A stretch of DNA of 6,023 nt from Planctomycetales bacterium (GTDB lineage: Bacteria > Planctomycetota > Planctomycetia > Pirellulales > Thermoguttaceae), in contig SKJM01000018.1 of NCBI GenBank assembly GCA_007122045.1, positions 1 through 6,023 of the forward strand, read 5' to 3'. Shown in pieces: positions 1 to 4,973 of this stretch; within the stretch, counting starts at the first letter, position 1, and each line of letters begins with the position of its first letter. The translations under genes were made by a program, and so were the position numbers. A model generated the notes under the pieces. It searched no databases, was not told the DNA's origin, and saw only the letters and a list, made by a program, of their open reading frames with translations.

Positions 1-81
1 CAGGGCCTCAAAGGCGGCATAATCGCCCGACTTGGCACGGTGGACCAGCGGGAGGTCGTCGTCGGCCGTCTGGGTGGACAC
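1..81 (-). CDS. Probable ECF-type RNA polymerase sigma factor, N-terminal fragment
   Basis: Only the first 27 codons are inside the window; the gene continues past the left edge. The reading frame begins with GTG at 79-81 and encodes (M)STQTADDDLPLVHRAKSG followed by DYAAFEAL. A run of the form LVxRAKxGDxxAFExL near the N-terminus is typical of sigma-70 region 2 in ECF sigma factors, which bind core RNA polymerase and direct it to alternative promoters. Reading upstream, the frame meets a stop at 121-123 with no ATG, GTG or TTG in between, so GTG is the only reasonable start. The Shine-Dalgarno signal is weak, a GGAA about 7 bases upstream. A sigma-70-like promoter lies at 120-149 on the same strand. 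With so few residues the family call is an inference; another short helical protein is possible. Confidence 0.55.
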   Translation of the reverse strand, partial: MSTQTADDDLPLVHRAKSGDYAAFEAL

Positions 82-110
82 GTTATTTCCGAAATGGGGG
101 GGCGGAACAA

Positions 111-114
111 TTGG
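111..114. repeat. Putative target-site duplication, left copy (TTGG)
   Basis: TTGG directly abuts the left terminal inverted repeat and is matched by TTGG at 291-294 directly after the right one. Four bases can match by chance, but the exact placement against two perfect 15-bp ends makes a transposition footprint the simplest explanation. Confidence 0.5.
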
Positions 115-290
115 CCCGGATTATTCATGACGATGTAGGGTGGTGACAAGCAAGCCAAGACCCTGGTGGGACTTCGGTCGCTTGGTCTGGCGTGGTTCCA
201 GGGCACGGCGTGCAAACGGGCTAAGCGTGGCTTGCGCAGTCCCACCAAGGATTTACGCGACCTCGTCCCACCCAACATGAATAATCCGGG
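115..290. mobile_element. MITE-like palindromic element with 15-bp terminal inverted repeats
   Basis: The ends are perfect inverted repeats: CCCGGATTATTCATG at 115-129 and its exact reverse complement at 276-290. The tetranucleotide TTGG lies directly outside both ends (111-114 and 291-294), as expected for a target-site duplication. Inside the ends the inversion continues imperfectly: GGGTGG at 138-143 against CCACCC at 268-273, and 12 of 13 bases between 161-173 and 238-250, so the whole element could fold into one long interrupted hairpin. It is 176 bp long and has no credible coding sequence, which fits a non-autonomous miniature transposable element mobilised in trans. Several IS families, for example IS1380 and IS701, make duplications of about 4 bp, but I cannot assign a parent. 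Other copies in the genome would settle it. Confidence 0.6.
120..149 (-). promoter_or_regulatory. Candidate sigma-70-type promoter reading out of the MITE-like element into the ECF sigma gene
   Basis: On the minus strand, TTGTCA (144-149, five of six matches to TTGACA) is followed after 18 bases by AATAAT (120-125, five of six matches to TATAAT). Transcription would begin around 112-114, at the very edge of the element, leaving a leader of about 30 bases before the GTG at 81. The -10 lies inside the terminal inverted repeat and the -35 lies just inside the element. The mirror-image -10 in the right repeat (280-285, plus strand) has no matching -35, so only the left end looks like a promoter. 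Core promoter rules in this lineage are assumed to resemble the general bacterial consensus. Confidence 0.45.
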
Positions 291-294
291 TTGG
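291..294. repeat. Putative target-site duplication, right copy (TTGG)
   Basis: This is the right-hand partner of the TTGG at 111-114 and lies immediately outside the right terminal inverted repeat at 276-290. Confidence 0.5.
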
Positions 295-425
295 AGACGT
301 CGGATAATTGTACCGTGGGGGCCGTGCCGCGCAAACCCGCGGCGCCACCGGCTGCCGGTTTTCTCCAGGAAACTTCCTTGCCCTCTCAAGCGACCCAAGC
401 ATCCCAGCCCGCAAGGGTGCCCCCA

Positions 426-454
426 TTCGCCACGCTCCTTTTATCTGGTATGAT
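426..454 (+). promoter_or_regulatory. Candidate extended -10 promoter for the acyl-CoA synthetase gene
   Basis: TGGTATGAT at 446-454 is an extended -10 (TGn plus TATGAT, five of six matches to TATAAT). A poor -35, TTCGCC, lies at 426-431 with a 17-base spacer; extended -10 promoters can tolerate weak -35 elements. The predicted start is near 461, giving a leader of about 120 bases. It lies in the most AT-rich stretch of the gap, which adds modest support. Confidence 0.35.
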
Positions 455-570
455 TTCCTATTCCTTAACGTTTGCGCATCTTTTGGCGAAGTAAAGTAGT
501 AAAGCGAGGGGACTCCGTCGTGGCTGGTATGGCTGACAGTTTGGGCATTGACGGTTCGACCCTCCCATCC

Positions 571-576
571 AGGAAG
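571..576 (+). promoter_or_regulatory. Ribosome binding site of the acyl-CoA synthetase gene
   Basis: AGGAAG lies 5 bases before the ATG at 582-584 and fixes this start for the long plus-strand gene. The encoded protein then begins with the expected N-terminal approach to the CoA-binding fold (SIRNLDKIFAPHRVAVIGAS). Confidence 0.7.
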
Positions 577-581
577 AGCAT

Positions 582-3269
582 ATGAGTATTCGGAATCTCG
601 ACAAGATATTCGCGCCGCACCGCGTGGCGGTCATCGGGGCCAGCGACACTCCCACGAGCGTCGGGTACACGGTGCTCCGAAACTTGGTTGGTTCGGGATT
701 CCGCGGCGTGGTCTACCCGGTAAACCCCAAACGCGAAGCGGTCCAGGGCATCCACGCTTATAAAGACATTGCCAGCCTCCCGCACCCCCCCGACCTGGCC
801 GTTATCTGCACCCCGGCCTCGACGGTGCCGGGCATCGTGCGGGCGTGCGGCGAGGCGGGCACCCGCGGGGTGGTCATCATCTCCGCCGGCTTCCGCGAGG
901 TGGGCGAGGAAGGGCGACTGCTGGAGCAGAAGATCCTCGAAGAGAAGGCCCAATTCGACGGCATGCGCATCCTCGGCCCGAACTGCCTGGGCATCATCGT
1001 GCCGGGGCTCCACTTGAACGCCAGTTTCGCCACCGCCACGCCAGAGGCCGGCCACGTGGGCTTCATCTCGCAGTCCGGCGCGCTGTGCACCTCGGTGCTC
1101 GATTGGGCCATCGACGAGGGCATCGGGTTTTCCTACTTCGTTTCGGTGGGGAACATGCTCGACGTGGGCATGGGCGACCTGATCGACTACCTGGGCTCGC
1201 AAACCGAAACCCGCTCGATCATCCTCTACATCGAGTCGATCACCGAAGCGCGCGAGTTCATGTCGGCGAGCCGGGCGTTCGCCCGCACCAAGCCCGTCGT
1301 CGCCTTCAAGTCCGGCCGGTTTGCCGAGTCGGCCGCCGCGGCGGCCTCGCATACCGGGGCGATGGCCGGGGTCGACGCCGTCTACGAAGCGGCCTTCCGC
1401 CGCGCCGGCATCGAACGCATCTTCGAAATCGAGGACATGTTCGACTGCGCCGAACTGCTCGCGCGGCAACAGCCCCCCAAGGGCGCCCGGTTGGGCATCA
1501 TCACCAACGCCGGCGGCCCCGGGGTGATGACCACCGACGCCTTGATCGAGCGCGACGGCGAGTTGGCCGCGCTGTCGCAGGAGACGATGGACGCGCTCGA
1601 TTCGTTCCTGCCCACCTGCTGGTCGCGCGGCAACCCGGTCGACGTGCTCGGCGACGCGCCGCCGGAGCGGTTCGCCCGGGCCGTCGAGGTGGTGCTCAAG
1701 GACAAGGAGGTCGACGCCGTATTGGTGATCCTCACGCCGCAGGCGATGACCGACCCGACGGCCACGGCCGAGGCGGTGGCCCGGGTGGCGACCAAGGTGA
1801 ACAAACCCACGTTGACGGCGTGGATGGGCGGCCGGGTGGTCAGCCGCGGCACGCAGATTCTCAGCGAGGCGGGCATTCCGGCATACAACACGCCCGAGAA
1901 GGCGGTGCGGGCGTTCATGCACCTGGTCTCCTATGCCCGCAACCTCGAAGTGCTCCACGAGACCCCCCGCGACATCCCGGTCGAATTCATGCTCGACCGC
2001 AAGCGGCTGCGCGGCGTGTTCGACACCATCCTGACCGAAGGCGGCGACATCCTCTCGGAAAACGTGTCGAAGGCGTTCCTGGAGTCGTACGACATTCCGG
2101 TCACCAAGCCGCACCTGGCCCGAACCCGCGAGGAGGCCGTCGAGGTGGCCCGGCGCGAGGGCTATCCCGTGGTGCTGAAGATCCACTCGCCCGACATCAC
2201 GCACAAGACCGACGTCGGGGGCGTCATCCTGAGCCTCGGCAGCGACGAGGCGGTGGCCAAGGCCTGGGACCGCATGATGAAAACGGCCGCCGAACGCCGC
2301 CCCGACGCCGACATCCGCGGCGCGACCATCCAGAAGATGGCCACCCATCCGAACGGCTTCGAGTTGATCCTGGGCACCAAGAAGGACCCCGTTTTCGGAT
2401 CGGTCCTGATGGTGGGCATGGGTGGCATTGCGGCCGAAGTGTTCCGCGACCGGGCCCTGGCCCTGCCCCCGCTGAGCGAATCGCTGGCGCGGCGCATGTT
2501 GAAAGCGCTGAAATCGTGGCCGCTTTTGAAGGGGTATCGCGGCCGGCCGGGGGCGAACATCGACCGGCTCATCGAAATCCTGATGCGGTTCTCTTACCTC
2601 GTGGCCGATTACCCCGAAATCAAGGAACTCGACATCAACCCCCTTCTGGTGACGCCCGAGGAAGTGGTCGCGCTGGACGCCCGCGTGATCATCGACCGCG
2701 ACGTGGTGGTGCACACGGTCCGCCCGTACGCCCACCTGGCCATTCGCCCCTACCCGGAAGAGTTCGTCACCCATCGGAAACTGAAAGACGGCACACCGGT
2801 TATCCTGCGGCCCATCAAGCCCGAGGACGAACCGATGTGGCACGAGTTGCTGGCAAGCTGCTCGACCCAGTCGATCTGGTTCCGCTTCAGCTACCTGTTC
2901 AAGCAAACCACCCACGAAATGGCCAGCCGCTACTGCTTCATCGACTACGACCGCGAGATGGGCATCGTGGCCGAGGTCGAGGAAGAGGGCGAGCGGAGGC
3001 TGATCGGCGTGGGCCGGCTGGTGGCCGACGTCGAGCACGACGCCGCGGAATACGCCGTCATCGTAGTCGACCGCTGGCACGGGCACGGCCTGGGCGGCCT
3101 GCTGACCGACTACTGCCTCGAAGTGGCCCGGCGCTGGGGCGTGAAGCGCGTGGTGGCCGAAACGTCGAAGGACAACACCCGCATGCTCGCCACCTTCCGC
3201 AACCGCGGCTTCGAGCTGAACGACGAAGCCGAAGAGGACGTGGTGCTGGTGACCAAGGACGTCCCGTAA
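582..3269 (+). CDS. Bifunctional NDP-forming acyl-CoA synthetase / GNAT acetyltransferase (PatZ/YfiQ-like)
   Basis: An 895-residue cytosolic protein in five blocks. Residues about 8-130 form a Rossmann CoA-binding domain (VAVIGAS). Residues 150-290 form a succinyl-CoA-synthetase-like domain with the SHTGAMAG loop; His257 matches the phosphorylated histidine of ADP-forming acetyl-CoA synthetases. Residues 300-460 form the next ligase domain (ITNAGGPGV). Residues 490-715 form an ATP-grasp domain with ITHKTDVGGV (His541) and ELDINPL (682-688). Residues 734-895 form a GNAT domain with the acetyl-CoA loop RWHGHGLGG (831-839) and Glu823 in AEYAVIV, where protein acetyltransferase Pat has its catalytic glutamate. 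The order and length match E. coli PatZ (YfiQ, 886 residues), which acetylates lysines of Acs and other enzymes. In PatZ, as I recall it, the SHTGA loop is degenerate and the synthetase half is considered inactive; here both histidines are present. The protein could therefore make acyl-CoA plus NDP, acetylate proteins, or do both. It appears monocistronic. Confidence 0.9.
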   Translation: MSIRNLDKIFAPHRVAVIGASDTPTSVGYTVLRNLVGSGFRGVVYPVNPKREAVQGIHAYKDIASLPHPPDLAVICTPASTVPGIVRACGEAGTRGVVIISAGFREVGEEGRLLEQKILEEKAQFDGMRILGPNCLGIIVPGLHLNASFATATPEAGHVGFISQSGALCTSVLDWAIDEGIGFSYFVSVGNMLDVGMGDLIDYLGSQTETRSIILYIESITEAREFMSASRAFARTKPVVAFKSGRFAESAAAAASHTGAMAGVDAVYEAAFRRAGIERIFEIEDMFDCAELLARQQPPKGARLGIITNAGGPGVMTTDALIERDGELAALSQETMDALDSFLPTCWSRGNPVDVLGDAPPERFARAVEVVLKDKEVDAVLVILTPQAMTDPTATAEAVARVATKVNKPTLTAWMGGRVVSRGTQILSEAGIPAYNTPEKAVRAFMHLVSYARNLEVLHETPRDIPVEFMLDRKRLRGVFDTILTEGGDILSENVSKAFLESYDIPVTKPHLARTREEAVEVARREGYPVVLKIHSPDITHKTDVGGVILSLGSDEAVAKAWDRMMKTAAERRPDADIRGATIQKMATHPNGFELILGTKKDPVFGSVLMVGMGGIAAEVFRDRALALPPLSESLARRMLKALKSWPLLKGYRGRPGANIDRLIEILMRFSYLVADYPEIKELDINPLLVTPEEVVALDARVIIDRDVVVHTVRPYAHLAIRPYPEEFVTHRKLKDGTPVILRPIKPEDEPMWHELLASCSTQSIWFRFSYLFKQTTHEMASRYCFIDYDREMGIVAEVEEEGERRLIGVGRLVADVEHDAAEYAVIVVDRWHGHGLGGLLTDYCLEVARRWGVKRVVAETSKDNTRMLATFRNRGFELNDEAEEDVVLVTKDVP

Positions 3270-3276
3270 AACAAAG

Positions 3277-4020
3277 TTACTTCAGGGCGATGGTGCGGGC
3301 CAGCGGGCGGAGCACGTGCTCGATCACGTGCGTTTCCAGCATCTCCTGGCACACCTCGTTGAGCCGGTCCATCGTCTCGGCATAGGTGAGGTCCGGCCCG
3401 AGGCTCCCGTACTGCCGGGCCGTCGCGTACACGCTCAGTTGCTCTTCCGGATAATCGCCCGTGCGCACCTGGTACGCGTTCGTGCGCGTCTCCACGCTCA
3501 CCCGGAACTGCTGGCGGCACTCGGCGTCCAGCGCGATGGTGATCATCGGCTCGTAGTTGATGACCGTGGCGCCGGGAATCTCGGCGACGCGTTCCATGGC
3601 CGGATTCACCCCCAGCGCCTCGACCAGCAATTGGTTGTGGTTCCCCCGATACGTGAAATCGAAGCCGTAGAGCAGGTCGAGGGCCTCGCAGTCCAACGGG
3701 CTGACCGAGAGGTTGTAGGGCGCCAGTTCGAGGACGAGTTTGTGCTGGCTGAGCGCGTCGGTCACCGCCTCCGGATTGACCTGGCCGGAGCACACGCGGC
3801 GCGGCTCGATGGTGCACCAGCGGTAGCTGCCCTGCTCTTTGTCCTCTTCCAGGACGTAATCCCCCCGGTCGCGGCTGTAGAAGTTGCGCATGGTGGGGTA
3901 CGTCTTCTGAATCCGCTCAAAGAAATGTAGGACGGTTTCCCGGCTGGTGGGCAACTCCATCTCCGTGCCGAGGTTCATATTGATATAGAAATCGTCGCAC
4001 AGCGAGCCGTAAGGGTCCAT
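3277..4020 (-). CDS. Conserved hypothetical protein, probably planctomycete-restricted
   Basis: A 247-residue soluble protein with no signal peptide and no membrane segment. It begins MDPYGSLCDDFYINMNLGTE and contains ETVLHFFERIQKTYPTMRNFYSR early on, then a mixed acidic and hydrophobic body and a helical C-terminus rich in Leu and Glu (LTYAETMDRLNEVCQEMLE). I recognise no catalytic motif or named domain. From memory it resembles uncharacterised proteins found across Planctomycetota, which would mean conservation without a known role. I chose the ATG at 4018-4020; a TTG directly before it (4021-4023) would add one residue. GGAAGG at 4031-4036 is spaced 10 bases from the ATG and 7 from the TTG, so either start is possible. 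Convergent with the synthetase gene, with 7 bp between stops, and divergent from the alkyltransferase gene. Confidence 0.8.
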   Translation of the reverse strand: MDPYGSLCDDFYINMNLGTEMELPTSRETVLHFFERIQKTYPTMRNFYSRDRGDYVLEEDKEQGSYRWCTIEPRRVCSGQVNPEAVTDALSQHKLVLELAPYNLSVSPLDCEALDLLYGFDFTYRGNHNQLLVEALGVNPAMERVAEIPGATVINYEPMITIALDAECRQQFRVSVETRTNAYQVRTGDYPEEQLSVYATARQYGSLGPDLTYAETMDRLNEVCQEMLETHVIEHVLRPLARTIALK

Positions 4021-4023
4021 CAA

Positions 4024-4222
4024 GCAAGTACCTTCCCGAATCGTGGGCAGAGGATATTGAAGTTGTGTACCGCGCGGATTCTAATGGAGCGGGAACGTCC
4101 CGGAATCCGTGGGCCCTAAGGGGCCCCCCGGGCGGTATCCGGCGCGCCGTTCAGCGCTCGCTTCCCAACAACTTGCAGTATAGAGCAGTTTCGGCCGGAT
4201 TGTCAAAGGGAGAGGAATTACG
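4024..4222. promoter_or_regulatory. Divergent intergenic region with clustered hairpins
   Basis: This gap must hold the promoters of the minus-strand hypothetical gene and the plus-strand alkyltransferase gene. Inverted repeats are packed together: CGGATTC (4075-4081) with GAATCCG (4103-4109), enclosing CGGGA-ACG-TCCCG (4090-4102), then GGGCCC-TAAG-GGGCCC (4111-4126). A minus-strand TAGAAT at 4078-4083 matches a -10 in five of six bases but lacks a convincing -35. A plus-strand TATAGA at 4179-4184 is a weaker -10 candidate for the alkyltransferase. The elements are seen in the sequence; their role is not established. Confidence 0.35.
4208..4215 (+). promoter_or_regulatory. Ribosome binding site of the alkyltransferase gene
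   Basis: GGGAGAGG lies 7 bases before the ATG at 4223-4225. It is a strong Shine-Dalgarno sequence and supports this start over in-frame codons further downstream. Confidence 0.7.
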
Positions 4223-4816
4223 ATGCCCACCGCCCGTGTGGCCCTCCGCCGTGTGGTCTTTCCTACCAACCTCGGGTGGATGGCCATGGCCGGATCGGGC
4301 GACGTGCTTTGGCGGCTCGTGTTCGGGCACCGCTCGGTGGCGGCGGCCGAGCGGGCTCTGGGCCCCCATTGGCTGGAGCGCTCCCGTTCGGTGGCCTGGA
4401 ACGCCGCGTTGCGGCGCCTGCTCCAGCGGTACGCCGCCGGTCAGTACATCGAGTTCGACGAGGTGCCCGTGGAATGCGGCGCCTCCAGTGAGTTCGCCCG
4501 TCGCGTTTTGCAAGCCCTGCGCCGGGTCGGCTACAGCCGGACGACCACCTATGCCGCCCTGGCGGCCGAAGCCGGTTCGCCCAAGGCCGCGCGGGCGGTG
4601 GGCAACCGGATGGCCGCCAACCCCATTCCCTTGGTCGTTCCCTGCCACCGCGTGGTATGCTCCTCCGGGCGAATTGGGTATTACTCGGCCGTGGGCGGAG
4701 TTGCTACGAAACGCCGGCTGTTGGAAATGGAGCGACGCTGTATCGCGGGCCTCCCCCCTGTTCAGACGACCATGGATACTCGGCACGCCAACATGAATGC
4801 CCCGGCGCGGCATTGA
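4223..4816 (+). CDS. ogt: Methylated-DNA--[protein]-cysteine S-methyltransferase (O6-alkylguanine-DNA alkyltransferase)
   Basis: A 197-residue suicide repair protein that moves the alkyl group from O6-alkylguanine (and O4-alkylthymine) in DNA onto its own cysteine. The C-terminal domain (about residues 85-175) carries the family hallmarks: the helix-turn-helix segment with SPKAARAVGN, whose arginine matches the finger that flips the base, the Asn hinge (MAANPIPLVV), and the active site PCHRVV with acceptor Cys141. The next residues, CSSGRIGYYS, resemble the human MGMT sequence after the same motif. After the Ser there are about two extra residues (AVGGVATKRRLLEME) compared with the usual GGLxxKxxLL form. 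The N-terminal part is divergent but of normal length. There is no fused Ada or AlkA domain, so this is the Ogt-type stand-alone form. The polar tail of about 20 residues after the core is unremarkable. The symbol is by family type, not orthology. Confidence 0.92.
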   Translation: MPTARVALRRVVFPTNLGWMAMAGSGDVLWRLVFGHRSVAAAERALGPHWLERSRSVAWNAALRRLLQRYAAGQYIEFDEVPVECGASSEFARRVLQALRRVGYSRTTTYAALAAEAGSPKAARAVGNRMAANPIPLVVPCHRVVCSSGRIGYYSAVGGVATKRRLLEMERRCIAGLPPVQTTMDTRHANMNAPARH

Positions 4817-4837
4817 TCCTCGACGCGCCTGGTTAAC

Positions 4838-4856
4838 CGCCCGGCGCCTACGGGCG
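4838..4856. terminator. Short GC hairpin 3' of the alkyltransferase gene
   Basis: CGCCCG (4838-4843) and CGGGCG (4851-4856) can form a 6-bp stem with a 7-base loop, 21 bases after the alkyltransferase stop. There is no following T-run, so it is at best a non-canonical terminator or a 3' end stabiliser. Confidence 0.25.
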
Positions 4857-4884
4857 CGCTCACCAATAAGTTGGTCAATCGGAG

Positions 4885-4945
4885 TGTAGTTGGCACACGC
4901 CGTGTGCCGAAATTCGCGAACGGCACACGGCGTGTGCCTACTACA
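4885..4945. repeat. REP/BIME-like double palindrome between convergent genes
   Basis: Two 25-base arms, 4885-4909 and 4921-4945, are inverted copies matching at 24 of 25 positions, separated by an 11-base loop that contains TTCGCGAA. Each arm also holds a 17-base palindrome of its own, GGCACACG-N-CGTGTGCC (4892-4908 and 4922-4938), so the unit can fold as one long stem or as two short cruciforms. It lies between the converging alkyltransferase gene and Aas-like gene, 28 bases past the latter's stop, where a bidirectional terminator or mRNA 3' end stabiliser would be expected. No T-tract follows on either strand. The shape is that of dispersed intergenic REP/BIME elements; genome copy number is unknown. 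Confidence 0.65.
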
Positions 4946-4973
4946 ATTTGTTCAAGTTATTTCTGAACTCGCC

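Larger units (their letters stand above)
295..581. other. Non-coding 5' region upstream of the acyl-CoA synthetase gene
   Basis: This is the right part of the roughly 500-bp gap between two divergent genes. I find no protein with family resemblance in any frame and no tRNA-like fold. It contains a small perfect palindrome, ACCGGC-T-GCCGGT at 347-359, followed by four T residues, then an AT-richer stretch at 440-500 with a candidate promoter, and finally the ribosome binding site of the downstream gene. Confidence 0.5.

Noticed and set aside
150..235. Inverted repeat GCAAGCCA / TGGCTTGC as part of the element's main hairpin
   Set aside because: This pairing would cross the longer 161-173 with 238-250 pairing. 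It can only be an alternative fold and adds little evidence.
347..364. Palindrome followed by TTTT as a possible intrinsic terminator
   Set aside because: The symmetric arms leave a one-base loop, so the usable stem is only about 4 bp, and no gene ends nearby on the plus strand.
166..453. A 95-codon plus-strand frame starting inside the MITE-like element
   Set aside because: It runs across the element boundary, is rich in Arg and Pro without motifs, has no ribosome binding site, and is better explained as non-coding sequence.
465..3086. An 873-codon open frame antisense to the acyl-CoA synthetase gene
   Set aside because: It mirrors the real gene in a GC-rich genome, where the complementary codon frame rarely has stops. 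Its translation is low-complexity (rich in His, Arg, Asp, Gly, Val) with no family resemblance, while the sense frame has five recognisable domains.
845..3385. An 846-codon plus-strand frame overlapping the synthetase gene
   Set aside because: The translation is dominated by Arg, Gly, Pro and His, typical of an out-of-frame GC-rich reading, and has no motifs. The overlap with a well-supported gene is almost total.
3316..3930. A 204-codon plus-strand frame opposite the hypothetical gene
   Set aside because: It is an antisense shadow. The minus-strand frame has a ribosome binding site and balanced amino-acid composition, and the plus frame has neither.
4151..4813. A 220-codon minus-strand frame opposite the alkyltransferase gene
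   Set aside because: The plus-strand frame contains the complete PCHRV alkyltransferase signature; the opposite frame is a compositional shadow.
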